From: Streptomyces cellulosae | Lineage (GTDB): Bacteria; Actinomycetota; Actinomycetes; Streptomycetales; Streptomycetaceae | Length of the DNA: 64,000 nucleotides | Assembly (NCBI RefSeq): GCF_000721105.1 | Contig: NZ_JOEV01000019.1 | Span: forward strand, 1-64,000 | Direction of reading: 5' to 3' | In this document: positions 1 through 12,658 of the stretch, piece after piece | Position numbering within the stretch: position 1 is the stretch's first letter | Layout: every line of letters starts with the position of its first letter | Notes under the pieces: model-generated | The model's database searches: none | What the model was told of the DNA's origin: nothing | Seen by the model: the letters and a program-made list of their open reading frames with translations, nothing else | Program-made: the position numbers and the translations under genes

Positions 1-1
1 C

Positions 2-495
2 TCCGAGAAGTACCAGCTCAAACCCCGCGACTGGGAAGCAGCCGAACGCGAGGGCCGCACCATCGCCCCCCTCATCACCCGGCTCAACGCCATCCGGCGG
101 GCGAACCCGGCCCTGCGGCAGCTGCGTGACATCCACTTCCACCAGGCGGACAAGGAAGAGTTGATCGCATACTCGAAGCGAAGCGGTTCGAACACGGTTC
201 TGGTGGTCGCGAACCTCGACTTCCACCACACCCAGGAGGCCACGGTCTCGTTGGACATGCCGCAACTCGGCCTGGAATGGCACGAGTCGGTACCGGTGCG
301 CGACGAGCTCACCGGTGAGACCTATCACTGGGGCAGGGCCAATTATGTGCGGCTTCGGCCTGGCGGGGCACATGTGCTTACGGTCGGCCGGGGGCCTGAG
401 GGTCACGCGGCGGAATCCGCCGACGTGGCGTCCTCGGACCAGCACAACACCGTCCTGCGACCGTCCACCCCGCAGATCGGAGGGTCACCCACAAC

Positions 496-499
<4 letters not shown>
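2..499 (+). CDS. glgE: GlgE maltosyltransferase, C-terminal part
   Basis: This is the last 165 residues of an open frame that enters from the left window edge. GlgE (GH13_3, alpha-1,4-glucan:maltose-1-phosphate maltosyltransferase) transfers maltosyl units from maltose-1-phosphate onto growing alpha-glucan in the cytoplasm. The visible part begins EKYQLKPRDWEAAEREG and runs through the C-terminal beta-sandwich (VLVVANLDFHHTQEATVSLDMPQLGL). The catalytic domain lies outside the window. The stop TGA overlaps the ATG of the treS remnant by an ATGA, so the genes were translationally coupled. The following order treS-mak-glgB is the classic Streptomyces GlgE operon, which makes the assignment firm although only the tail is seen. 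Confidence 0.9.
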
Positions 500-1756
<1,257 letters not shown>

Positions 1757-1861
1757 GGCCGCGAAAAGCCCGGCTCAACCTCGGGCGGGGCGGTTTCCTC
1801 CGTCCCGCCCGGGGCACGCATCAGTAACACCCCGCCCACCCCGGGGAAAGGACGCGACGCC

Positions 1862-3259
1862 ATGTCGGAAGCCGTCATCCGTACCGCCACCGCCAGCTCC
1901 GGCAGTCCCGGCCTCCTTGCGTCACTGGATCCGCTGCTGCGGGACTGGCTGCCGCGGCAACGCTGGTTCGCGGGCAAGGGCCGTCCGATCACCGGTTTCT
2001 CGCTGGTGGCCGCCACCGAACTGCTGCCTGCCAGGGCCGGCCTCGGTCTCCACCATCTGCTGGTGCGCGCCCACCAGCCGCTCGCCCTGGGCGCCCCGCC
2101 GCACCCCGGCGACTGCTACCAGCTGTTCATAGGCGTGCGCGAGGCGCTGCCGCCCCGGCTCGCGCCCGCGCTGATCGGACACGTCGACGAGGGCCCGCTG
2201 GCCGGACACACGGTGTACGAGGCCCTGCACGACGCCCGGCCCGCCGAACTGCTCCTGGAAGCCATACGCACCCAGGCACGCATCGGCGGGCTGCGTTTCG
2301 AACGGGACCCGCACCAGGAGATCCGCGACGGGCTGGTGCCCCGACTGACGACCGCCGAGCAGTCGAACTCGTCGATCGTCTTTGGAGATACGTTCATTCT
2401 GAAGCTGTTGCGCCGGGTCCTGCCCGGCGTCAATCCCGACCTGGAACTGCCGCTGGCGCTGGCCCGCGAGGGCTGCCCCAGGGTGCCCGCGCCGACGGGG
2501 TGGCTGCGGGCGGAGCTGTCCGGTGACCCGTACGTCCTCGGCGTGCTCCAGCCGTTCGTGCAGGGTGCCAGTGACGGCTGGGAGCTGGCGCTGCGGGAGC
2601 TGTCCAAGGGCGAGGACTTCAGCACGGAGGCACGGGCGCTCGGGCGGGCCACCGCCGAGGTGCACACGGCCCTCGCCCGCGCACTGCCCACGGTGACCCT
2701 CGGCCACGCCCAGCTACACCTCCTGGTGGACGGCATGACCGAGCGCCTGGAGGCAGCCACCCAGGCGGTTCCCGCGCTCCGGCCGTACGCCCCGGCACTG
2801 CACTCCGCGTTCACCGCGCTGGCCGACCTGGCCGCCGAGGGCCGTACCTGGACCGCACAGCGCGTCCACGGCGATCTGCACCTCGGGCAGTGCCTGCGCT
2901 CGGCCGCCGGGCAGTGGTCGCTGATCGACTTCGAGGGCGAGCCGTCGAAGCCGCTCGCCGAACGCCGGATGCCGCAGCCGCCGGCCCGGGACATCGCGGG
3001 CATGCTCCGCTCCTTCGACTACGCGGCCCTCTCCGCCGACCCGCCGGACCCCGGCTGGGCCGAGACCTGCCGGGCCGCCTACTGCTCGGGATACGCCGAG
3101 GTCAGCGGCGTGGATCCGCGGACCGACCCGGTACTGCTGCGGGCCTGTGAGACTGACAAGGCGATCTACGAGGTCGTCTACGAGGCCCGGCACCGCCCGG
3201 ACTGGATGGCCGTGCCGATGGCCGCGATAGAGCGTTACGCCACATCCGACCTGATCTGA
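1862..3259 (+). CDS. mak: maltokinase (Mak/Pep2)
   Basis: A 465-residue maltokinase that phosphorylates maltose with ATP to maltose-1-phosphate, the substrate of GlgE. The N-terminal maltokinase signature RQRWFAGKGRPI is near residues 32-43. The kinase catalytic loop VHGDLHLGQCL is near residue 336 and the metal-binding LIDFEGEP near 353, both of the aminoglycoside-phosphotransferase-like fold. The ATG at 1862 follows an AAAGGA ribosome site. It lies 105 bases after the treS remnant and 33 before glgB. With treS broken, maltose must come from another source (a second treS copy or uptake) for this enzyme to feed GlgE. Confidence 0.93.
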   Translation: MSEAVIRTATASSGSPGLLASLDPLLRDWLPRQRWFAGKGRPITGFSLVAATELLPARAGLGLHHLLVRAHQPLALGAPPHPGDCYQLFIGVREALPPRLAPALIGHVDEGPLAGHTVYEALHDARPAELLLEAIRTQARIGGLRFERDPHQEIRDGLVPRLTTAEQSNSSIVFGDTFILKLLRRVLPGVNPDLELPLALAREGCPRVPAPTGWLRAELSGDPYVLGVLQPFVQGASDGWELALRELSKGEDFSTEARALGRATAEVHTALARALPTVTLGHAQLHLLVDGMTERLEAATQAVPALRPYAPALHSAFTALADLAAEGRTWTAQRVHGDLHLGQCLRSAAGQWSLIDFEGEPSKPLAERRMPQPPARDIAGMLRSFDYAALSADPPDPGWAETCRAAYCSGYAEVSGVDPRTDPVLLRACETDKAIYEVVYEARHRPDWMAVPMAAIERYATSDLI

Positions 3260-3292
3260 CCGACCAGTGTTTTCGCCGAGGAGGCTCCTCCC

Positions 3293-6337
<3,045 letters not shown>

Positions 6338-6341
6338 AGAT

Positions 6342-6384
6342 CCGGCGGCGGCCTTGTCTCAGGCCCCGGCAAAGCCGCCGCCGG
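6342..6384 (+). terminator. hairpin after glgB
   Basis: An 11-bp perfect stem (CCGGCGGCGGC at 6342-6352 with GCCGCCGCCGG at 6374-6384) starts five bases after the glgB stop. There is no U-run, as is common in Streptomyces. It is likely the glgB terminator. Confidence 0.6.
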
Positions 6385-6386
6385 TT

Positions 6387-6427
6387 ACTCCCCGGGCTCC
6401 GCCAAGGACTCGACGAGTCCGGGGAGT
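6387..6427 (-). terminator. hairpin at the 3' end of the P450 gene
   Basis: A 9-bp perfect stem (ACTCCCCGG at 6387-6395 with CCGGGGAGT at 6419-6427) touches the stop codon of the convergent P450 gene. With the neighbouring glgB hairpin it forms a convergent, probably bidirectional, terminator region. Confidence 0.5.
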
Positions 6428-7839
6428 CAGGAGCCGGAGACGCCCTTGTCCCGGCCGCCGAACATCAGCCGCCGCAGTGCCGCCAGCAGGCCCTTCGTCT
6501 GGCCGTCGGCGGCGTGGGCGGCGGTGCCGGCCGGTGGTGGGACGGCCTCCGGCCGGTGGGGTGCGTGCATCTCGTAGCGCACCGGCAGGATCCGCAGCCC
6601 TCGCACCACCGGACCCGAGCGCCACGGCAACTGGTCCGGGGGGAGGGTCAGTTCCGCCTGGGTGAAGTGGTCGAAGATCCGGCCGACCGCCGTGGTCACG
6701 ATGAGGGAGCCCAGTTCGCGGGCCGCGCTCGGGCACTGGTGGGGGCCGGCGCCCCAGCCCAGGTGTGCCCGGGTGGAGACGGTGGAGCCGACCATGTGGG
6801 AGGAGCCGAGCGCCAGCAGGTCCTGGTGCGCGGCCGCGGCGGACGGGGAGACGACGTCCCCGGCCCGCACCCAGACGTCGCCCAGCCGCACGTCCCGCGC
6901 GGCGAAGCGGAAGCACATGTTGGCGACCGGCGGGTTGGCGAGCGCGGCCCGGTTGACCGTCTCGCCGAGCTGCCCGGCGGACAGGCTGCGGCGGACCGTG
7001 GCGTTGCCGCGCAGCACTTCCAACAGGGTGTTGAGGACCATGTTGCCGGTGATGTCGTTCAGGTAGACGGCGTTCATGAACAGCTCCCGGCCGAGCTGTT
7101 CGTCGCTCAGGTCGGGGTCGGCGAGCAGCATGTACGAGGTGAGGTCGTCGCCGGGGCGGGCCCTGCGGTGGGCGGCCAGCCGGGTGAACGCGGCCAGCGC
7201 CCTGCCGGTGGCGGGGGCCGCGCCCGGGCCGCCGTCCAGCATCCGCCACAGGTCCATGACGAGTTCGTCGCCGAGTTCGACGGGGCAGCCGAACAGCCGG
7301 GTGGTGACCATCAGAAGCAGCGGCCGGGTGTACTGCGCGCCGAGGTCGGCGAAGCCCACCGATCCGGACTCCGCGGCCAGCATCGCGACGAGTTCGTCGG
7401 CGTAGCGGGCGACCGAGGCCCGCAGCTCCCAGCCCTCGGGGCTGCGCGCGTCCTGGAAGGGGCTCAGCGCCGAGTGGTGGGTGCGGCGGGCCGCCAGGTG
7501 CTCCTCGTCGTCCATGAACATCATCTGCCGCACCTCGTAGCCGGCCAGCAGAGGCCAGTCCGGCGGCAGTCCACCCTCGGCCCGGGTCCGCCAGTAGCGG
7601 ACGTCCCGCCGCCACAGGCTCTCGTTCCTGAGCACCTCCGTGACCTCGGTGTAGCCGAGCACCAGCCACACCGGTACGCCCATCAGGCCGACCGGCGCGA
7701 CCGGGCCGTACCTGCGGCGCAGCCGCTCGTACACCGCGCCCGGGTCGGCGTCGAACTCGGAGGTGAGCAGCGGCTCGACGGGCAGCGCCCCGAGCGGGGG
7801 ACTGCCGGCCGGTGCGGTCGGACGAGGATGCGCTTCCAT
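6427..7839 (-). CDS. cytochrome P450, CYP157-like, no ExxR motif
   Basis: A heme-thiolate monooxygenase-family protein of about 470 residues. The heme-binding loop reads HLGWGAGPHQCPSA (residues ~360-373), with the proximal Cys and a Trp where Phe is usual. The K-helix ExxR motif is not seen: the matching segment is GETVNRAALANPP, in which Glu and Arg are three residues apart. Loss of ExxR is a known feature of Streptomyces CYP157, and the N-terminal stretch YGPVAPVGLMGVPVWLVLGY also resembles that family. The I-helix NDITGNM also departs from the usual A-G-x-D/E-T-T. No ferredoxin gene is adjacent. GTG 7848 is an alternative start three codons upstream. The substrate is unknown. Confidence 0.85.
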   Translation of the reverse strand: MEAHPRPTAPAGSPPLGALPVEPLLTSEFDADPGAVYERLRRRYGPVAPVGLMGVPVWLVLGYTEVTEVLRNESLWRRDVRYWRTRAEGGLPPDWPLLAGYEVRQMMFMDDEEHLAARRTHHSALSPFQDARSPEGWELRASVARYADELVAMLAAESGSVGFADLGAQYTRPLLLMVTTRLFGCPVELGDELVMDLWRMLDGGPGAAPATGRALAAFTRLAAHRRARPGDDLTSYMLLADPDLSDEQLGRELFMNAVYLNDITGNMVLNTLLEVLRGNATVRRSLSAGQLGETVNRAALANPPVANMCFRFAARDVRLGDVWVRAGDVVSPSAAAAHQDLLALGSSHMVGSTVSTRAHLGWGAGPHQCPSAARELGSLIVTTAVGRIFDHFTQAELTLPPDQLPWRSGPVVRGLRILPVRYEMHAPHRPEAVPPPAGTAAHAADGQTKGLLAALRRLMFGGRDKGVSGS

Positions 7840-7919
7840 AACGCACACGCTTACCGCACCGGCCGTGCACGCGCAGTGATCGCGTCACGAACTGTTACGG
7901 CTCCTATACGAAGCCGGTG

Positions 7920-10202
7920 TCATGAGCCCGGTTCCTCCACGATCCCGAACGCCTGGACCAGGGGTGCCAGCAGTGCCCCGGTGTAGAGCACACCGAGATG
8001 CTGGGTCGCCCTGGTCAGGGCGACGTACAGGTCGCTCGTGCCGTACCGGCCGGGCTCGACCACCAGGACGGAGTCGAACTCCAGCCCCTTGGCCTGGCGC
8101 GGGTCGAGGAGGACGACGGTCCGCGTCAGGTCGGGTTCGGCGCCCGCCGTCACACCGTCCAGGCGGGCGGCCAGCCTCCGGTGCAGCTCGCGTGGCGCGA
8201 TGACGGCGAGACGGCCCTCGGCCGGGGTCAGTTCCGCCACGGCCTCGGCGACGGCGCCGGGGAGGTCGTCGGTGGCGCGCGCCCAGGGTCGTTCCCCTGT
8301 CGAGCGCACCGAACTCGGCGGTTCGAAGCCGGGGTGCCGGGCGCGGACCACGGCCGCCGCCACGTCCATGATCTCGGCCGGGGTGCGGTAGTTGACCGCG
8401 AGCCGGGTGTGCTCCCAGCGGTCCTCGACATACGGTTCCAGGATGCCCTCCCACGAGCCGACGCCGGCCGCCTCCGCGGTCTGCGCGGGGTCGCCGACCA
8501 GGGTCATGGAGCGGGTGGGGCTGCGCCGCATCAGCAACCGCCAGGCCATCGGGGACAGTTCCTGGGCCTCGTCGACGATGATGTGCCCGAACGCCCAGGT
8601 GCGGTCGGCCGCCGCGCGCTCGGCGGCACTGCGGTGGTCGTCCTGCTCGTGGCGTTCGGCGAACCGTTCGGCGTCGATGATGTCGTGCGCGGACAGCACC
8701 TCGGAGGACTCGGGGTCGCTGTCCTCCTTGTCCTCGAACTCGTAGGTACGGGAGGCGTACGACACGTCCAGCACGCCCTGCGCGTAGGCGATCTGTGTCT
8801 CCCGCTCCCGTTCCGCGCGGGCCCGCGCCACCCGGTCGTCCTCGCCGAGCAGTTCGGCCGCCTCGTCGAGCAGCGGTACGTCCGCCACGGTCCACGCCCG
8901 CGTCACCGGGCGGCGGATGGCGGCCGCGTCCTCGTCGCTCAGGTACCCCTCGGGAGCGGCGAGGAAGTCCGCGACCAGCCGCCGTGGGGTCACCCTCGGC
9001 CACAACTGGTCGATGGCCGACCAGACCTCGGGGTTCTCGGCGAGCTCGTCGCGGATCTGCGTGATGTCGCTGGGGTCGAGCAGGTTGGAGCCGTCGTAGG
9101 GGTCGGTGCCGATGCGTTCGGCGACCATGTCGGTGAGCGTGTTGAGGATGTATCCCTCGAAGTGCTCGCGGGCCACGTTGTGCGGGAGGTCGGCGGCCCG
9201 GGTGCGCTCGCGCGCCATGTTCACCAGGTCGTCGTCCAGCATGAGGATCTCGCGGTCGTGCTGGATCGCGATCACCGGGTCGGGCAGCGCCTGCCGGTCG
9301 CGTACGACGGCGGCGAGGACGTCGGCCATGTCGGCGCGGCCCTTCACCGCGGCCGCCCGAGGAGTGTCGGTGGCCGTCGCCTTCACGCCGGGGAAGAGCT
9401 CGCCGACGGTCGCCAGCAGTACGCCGGTCTCACCCAGGGACGGCAGCACCTCGCCGATGTAGCCGAGGAAGGCGGGGTTGGGGCCGACGATGAGGACAGC
9501 CCGCTTGGCGAGCAGTTCCCGGTGTTCGTAGAGGAGGTAGGCGGCCCGGTGCAGGGCGACCGCCGTCTTGCCGGTGCCGGGGCCGCCCTCGACGACCAGC
9601 ACGCCCCGGTGCGGGGCGCGGATGATCTCGTCCTGCTCGGCCTGGATGGTCTGCACGATGTCGCTCATCCGGCCGGTGCGCGCGGAGTTGAGGGCGGCGA
9701 GCAGGACCGCGTCGCCGCTCGGGTCCTCGTGGCCGGTGCGGGTGGCGTCGCCGAGGTCGAGGATCTCGTCGTGCAGCGCGGTCACCCGGCGGCCCTCGGT
9801 GGTGAGGTGCCGGCGCCGGCGCAGGCCCATCGGGGTGTGGCCGGTGGCCAGGTAGAAGGGGCGGGCGACGTCGGCCCGCCAGTCGATGAGGATCGGGGTG
9901 CGCTCGGCGTCCTCGGTGCGCAGGCCGATGCGGCCGATGTGGTGGGTGACGCCGGAGGTGAGGTCGAGGCGGCCGAAGCAGAGCGACCCGTCGACCGCGT
10001 TCAGCGCCGCCAGCAGCCCCGAGCGCTCGGCGACCAGGATGTCCCGTTCCAGGCGTGCCTGCATGGGCGTGTTGCCCTGGGCGAGCGCGTCCGTGACGGA
10101 GACCTCGGTGTCGCCGCGCAGCGCGTCCACGCGCGCGTACAGCCCGTCGATGAATTCCTGTTCGCGCTGCAATTCACGATCTGGAAAGTCGTTGTTTGAC
10201 AA
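7920..10202 (-). CDS. helR: HelR/HelD-type RNA polymerase recycling ATPase
   Basis: A 760-residue UvrD/Rep-related protein of the actinobacterial HelD class, which pries stalled or rifamycin-bound RNA polymerase off DNA and acts in the cytoplasm on the transcription machinery. The N-terminal coiled arm is visible (RELQREQEFIDGLYARVDALR), then Walker A GGPGTGKTAVALHR near residue 205, Walker B-like HIIVDEAQELSPMAW near 543, GDPAQT and the C-terminal YVALTRATQHLGVLY. The start is TTG 10202, preceded by GGGAG. HelR homologues can give rifampicin tolerance, and some have an upstream 19-bp rifamycin-associated element; that element was not found here. The family call is firm, the symbol tentative. 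Confidence 0.85.
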   Translation of the reverse strand: MSNNDFPDRELQREQEFIDGLYARVDALRGDTEVSVTDALAQGNTPMQARLERDILVAERSGLLAALNAVDGSLCFGRLDLTSGVTHHIGRIGLRTEDAERTPILIDWRADVARPFYLATGHTPMGLRRRRHLTTEGRRVTALHDEILDLGDATRTGHEDPSGDAVLLAALNSARTGRMSDIVQTIQAEQDEIIRAPHRGVLVVEGGPGTGKTAVALHRAAYLLYEHRELLAKRAVLIVGPNPAFLGYIGEVLPSLGETGVLLATVGELFPGVKATATDTPRAAAVKGRADMADVLAAVVRDRQALPDPVIAIQHDREILMLDDDLVNMARERTRAADLPHNVAREHFEGYILNTLTDMVAERIGTDPYDGSNLLDPSDITQIRDELAENPEVWSAIDQLWPRVTPRRLVADFLAAPEGYLSDEDAAAIRRPVTRAWTVADVPLLDEAAELLGEDDRVARARAERERETQIAYAQGVLDVSYASRTYEFEDKEDSDPESSEVLSAHDIIDAERFAERHEQDDHRSAAERAAADRTWAFGHIIVDEAQELSPMAWRLLMRRSPTRSMTLVGDPAQTAEAAGVGSWEGILEPYVEDRWEHTRLAVNYRTPAEIMDVAAAVVRARHPGFEPPSSVRSTGERPWARATDDLPGAVAEAVAELTPAEGRLAVIAPRELHRRLAARLDGVTAGAEPDLTRTVVLLDPRQAKGLEFDSVLVVEPGRYGTSDLYVALTRATQHLGVLYTGALLAPLVQAFGIVEEPGS

Positions 10203-10286
10203 TTCCGCTCCCGCCCGGATATACTGTGTCTACTGAACTTCTTTGCGACCCAATACCGGTGAAGTCGCGAACCATCAAATATACGC

Positions 10287-10326
10287 AAGGAAATCCCCCG
10301 AGCGCAATTGCTCGGGGGATTTCCTT
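10287..10326 (-). terminator. long perfect hairpin after the trx gene
   Basis: A 17-bp perfect stem (AAGGAAATCCCCCGAGC at 10287-10303 and its complement at 10310-10326) with a six-base loop. It starts 15 bases after the thioredoxin stop and separates that gene from helR on the same strand, so it is probably the merR-trx terminator. Confidence 0.8.
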
Positions 10327-10340
10327 GTGGTGCGGGCAGG

Positions 10341-10673
10341 TCAGAGGACGTCCGCCAGCTCCTCCAGCAGCCGTCGCTTCGCCCGCGCCCCCACCATCGC
10401 CTTCACCGGCTCGCCACCCCGGAAGACCATGAAGGTCGGCATCGACAGCACCTTGTACGCGTTCGTGGTCTCCGGGTTCGTGTCCACGTCCAGCTGGACC
10501 ACCTTCAGCCGCTCGCCCTCCTCCTCGGCGAGCGCACGGAGCACCGGCCCCATCTGCCGGCACGGCGGACACCAGTCGGCGGTGAACTCCACCAGCACCG
10601 GCAGTTCCGCACCGATCACCTCCGCCTCGAAGTCCGCGTCCGTCACCTCGGCCACACCCGCCGCCTTGATCAC
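10341..10673 (-). CDS. thioredoxin
   Basis: A 110-residue thioredoxin that reduces protein disulfides in the cytoplasm. The redox site is WCPPC (residues ~35-39) rather than the commoner WCGPC, followed by the cis-Pro loop SMPTFMVFRGG. The start GTG 10673 overlaps the upstream merR stop in a GTGA, so the two genes are translationally coupled and the thioredoxin probably answers to the MerR regulator. A strong hairpin lies just downstream. The Pro at the second position of the redox motif is expected to shift redox potential (inference). Confidence 0.9.
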   Translation of the reverse strand: MIKAAGVAEVTDADFEAEVIGAELPVLVEFTADWCPPCRQMGPVLRALAEEEGERLKVVQLDVDTNPETTNAYKVLSMPTFMVFRGGEPVKAMVGARAKRRLLEELADVL

Positions 10674-11098
10674 CTGAGGATCCCTCCCAGCTCGCACTGC
10701 GGCTCCGGACCCCCCGGAGCCAGCGCCTCGACAGCCAGCTCGTCCCGCGCCCGCTGCGCCCGCACCAGCTGCGCCCCGACCTGCGCCCGCACGGCCTGCA
10801 ACTCGCCGATCAGCGCGTCCAGTTCGTCCAGCTTGCGCCGGTAGACCGCGAGCGAGGCCGGACAGGTGTCGCCCTCCGGATGCCCGGCCCGCAGACACTC
10901 CACGAACGGCCGCGTCTCCTCCAGGTCGAACCCGAAGTCCTGCAGCGTCCTGATCTGCCGCAGCAGCTTCAGGTCGTCCTCGTCGTAGACGCGGTATCCG
11001 TTGCCGTTCCGCTTCGCGGGCAGCAGCCCCCGTGACTCGTAGTACCGCAGCGTCCGGGTCGTGGTCCCGGCGCGCGCGGCCAGCTCGCCGATGCGCAT
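10670..11098 (-). CDS. MerR-family regulator coupled to thioredoxin
   Basis: A 142-residue MerR regulator. The N-terminal winged helix is MRIGELAARAGTTTRTLRYYESRGLLP, followed by GYRVYDEDDLKLLRQIRTLQDFGFDL and a dimerisation coiled coil (YRRKLDELDALIGELQAVRAQVG). There is one Cys near residue 91 (GDTCPASL) and one near 135 (PQCELGG); no CxC or Cys cluster typical of metal or SoxR sensors is seen. The ATG at 11098 begins the canonical domain. The coupled thioredoxin and the promoter dyad just upstream suggest a thiol or electrophile response (inference). Confidence 0.9.
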   Translation of the reverse strand: MRIGELAARAGTTTRTLRYYESRGLLPAKRNGNGYRVYDEDDLKLLRQIRTLQDFGFDLEETRPFVECLRAGHPEGDTCPASLAVYRRKLDELDALIGELQAVRAQVGAQLVRAQRARDELAVEALAPGGPEPQCELGGILR

Positions 11099-11113
11099 GG
11101 GTACGAACGTAAG

Positions 11114-11133
11114 CCTTGACGCCGACGTCAAGG
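11114..11133 (-). promoter_or_regulatory. MerR-type operator dyad
   Basis: CCTTGACG and CGTCAAGG are perfectly complementary arms around CCGA, 16 bases upstream of the merR start. The CTTGAC doubles as a -35-like element. MerR regulators bind such dyads within over-long promoter spacers, so this is probably the autoregulatory site. Confidence 0.75.
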
Positions 11134-11241
11134 CAATCCCGTCAGCCCCCGGGGCATGCACTCCGGGCGGGCGACGGACGCTCCGTGCAGCATCGCGGTG
11201 GTGCCGAGGCCGGGAACGACGTGGAACCGCCCGCCCCCGGT

Positions 11242-12090
11242 TCACGGCTTGCCGAGGAAGTCCAGGAGCTTGCCGTTGAGTGCGGCGGCGCGGGCGAACG
11301 GTACGTTGTGGTGGGACAGGCCTGGCAGTACCGCTGTCTCGACGTGCGGGAGGTGCAGCCGCGCCGCCGCCTCGACGCGCCGGATGTCGTGCGCCCGGCT
11401 GTCCCCGGCGAGCAGCACCAGCGTCGGGATCGTCGAGCTCCGCAGCTGCCGGGGCTTCGGGCGTTTGCCCACGACGACCTTGGTGCGCGGGAATTCGGCG
11501 GCGAGCCCGTACAGGTCCAGCCATGCGGGGTCGGCTTCCGCGCCGTGGGTTTCCCAGGCGAGGAACGCGTGGGCCCGTCGGGCGGTGGGCCGGACGAGCA
11601 CGGGAAGGGCGCGCAGCAGGTACCCGGCCGTGTATCCGGCGAAGCACTGGGTGGGATCCAGGAGAGCGAGCTTGCGGACCCGCTGCGGCGTACGCAGCGC
11701 GTAGGCGAGGGCGATCCATCCGCCGTAGGAGTGGCCGCACAGGTCGGCGCGGTCCAGGCCCAAACCGTCGAGTACACCGTCCAGCCAGTCGAGAAGGTCG
11801 TCGACGGACCGGACAGGACGGCCGCCGCGCAGACTGCGGCCCGCCTCGCCGATCCGGTCGACGGCGTGGACGCGCCGGGTGCGGCTCAGGTCGGCCACAT
11901 TGGCGAACCACACCGCCGAGGTGGCGCCGCCCCCGTGGAGCAGCACCAGCGGCTCCCCGTCCACGGGCCCGCATGCGACGACCCGGGTGGTGCCGTACAC
12001 CGACGTCAGGTCCATCCGCTCGACGGGCACGGGCCACCGGTCGAGCAGGGCGTCGTACGCCGCCAGAAAGCGAGTCAGGTCCTGTGCCAT
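11242..12090 (-). CDS. alpha/beta hydrolase
   Basis: A 282-residue alpha/beta-fold hydrolase. The oxyanion segment LLHGGGATSAVW is near residue 48, the nucleophile elbow GHSYGG near 115-120 (Ser), and the C-terminal catalytic His probably lies in GLSHHNVPFA. The acid is probably in LLAGDSRAHD. No signal peptide is seen, so it is cytoplasmic. It is divergent from a MarR regulator with a perfect palindrome between them, which suggests that regulator controls it. The substrate is unknown. ATG 12090 was chosen because the fold begins there, though the frame is open to 12183. Confidence 0.85.
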   Translation of the reverse strand: MAQDLTRFLAAYDALLDRWPVPVERMDLTSVYGTTRVVACGPVDGEPLVLLHGGGATSAVWFANVADLSRTRRVHAVDRIGEAGRSLRGGRPVRSVDDLLDWLDGVLDGLGLDRADLCGHSYGGWIALAYALRTPQRVRKLALLDPTQCFAGYTAGYLLRALPVLVRPTARRAHAFLAWETHGAEADPAWLDLYGLAAEFPRTKVVVGKRPKPRQLRSSTIPTLVLLAGDSRAHDIRRVEAAARLHLPHVETAVLPGLSHHNVPFARAAALNGKLLDFLGKP

Positions 12091-12122
12091 GGGACGCCCC
12101 CGGAGAAGTAGGTCACTGAGCG

Positions 12123-12145
12123 AGTATCTCGCCGAACGAGATACT
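12123..12145. promoter_or_regulatory. MarR operator palindrome
   Basis: AGTATCTCG and CGAGATACT are perfect 9-bp arms with a 5-bp centre, placed between the divergent hydrolase and MarR starts. It probably overlaps both promoters and mediates autorepression. Confidence 0.8.
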
Positions 12146-12181
12146 ATGCACGCTGGATCGCTCACGAAAGGGCGGAACGGC

Positions 12182-12658
12182 ATGGATGAAGAAGAGCCTG
12201 GACTGCGGGTGGTGCATCAGCTACGTGCCATCACCGTGGAACTCGACCTGCTCGGAGCCGAGTTCGCGCAACGCAACAGCCTGCACCCCACCGACCTGCG
12301 CGCCCTGATCTGCCTGTTGGATGCCGCTCGGACGCACACGCTCGCGACGCCCGGCCGGCTCGGCCGGCAGCTCGGCCTGAACTCCGCGGGCACCACGGCC
12401 CTTGTCGACCGGCTGGAGAGGCTCGGCCACGTGCGGCGCACCCGCGACAGCCACGACCGGCGCCGTGTGCTGCTCGAGGTCGATGAAAGGGCGGTCACCC
12501 TCGGACAGTCGTTCTTCGGCCCCCTGATCGCGGATCTCGTCACCACGACGCGGACCTTCTCCGACACGGAGCTGGCGACGATCGAGCGTTTTCTGCTGAA
12601 CGTGCACGAGGCCGTCGCCGCACAGCGTGGGGTGACCGGTGGCCCGGGCGCTGCCTAG
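12182..12658 (+). CDS. MarR-family regulator
   Basis: A 158-residue winged-helix MarR regulator. The DNA-binding core is LATPGRLGRQLGLNSAGTTALVDRLERLGHVRRTRDSHDRRRVLLEV, with the wing Asp-Arg-Arg. The ATG at 12182 follows AAAGGGCGG; an in-frame ATG at 12146 exists but directly abuts the operator palindrome. It is divergent from the alpha/beta hydrolase, its likely target. It probably releases DNA when it binds the hydrolase's substrate or a related phenolic compound (inference from the family). Confidence 0.88.
   Translation: MDEEEPGLRVVHQLRAITVELDLLGAEFAQRNSLHPTDLRALICLLDAARTHTLATPGRLGRQLGLNSAGTTALVDRLERLGHVRRTRDSHDRRRVLLEVDERAVTLGQSFFGPLIADLVTTTRTFSDTELATIERFLLNVHEAVAAQRGVTGGPGAA

Noticed and set aside
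10203..10286. Rifamycin-associated element upstream of the HelR-type gene
   Set aside because: No palindrome of the known form was found; the only strong dyad there is the trx terminator.
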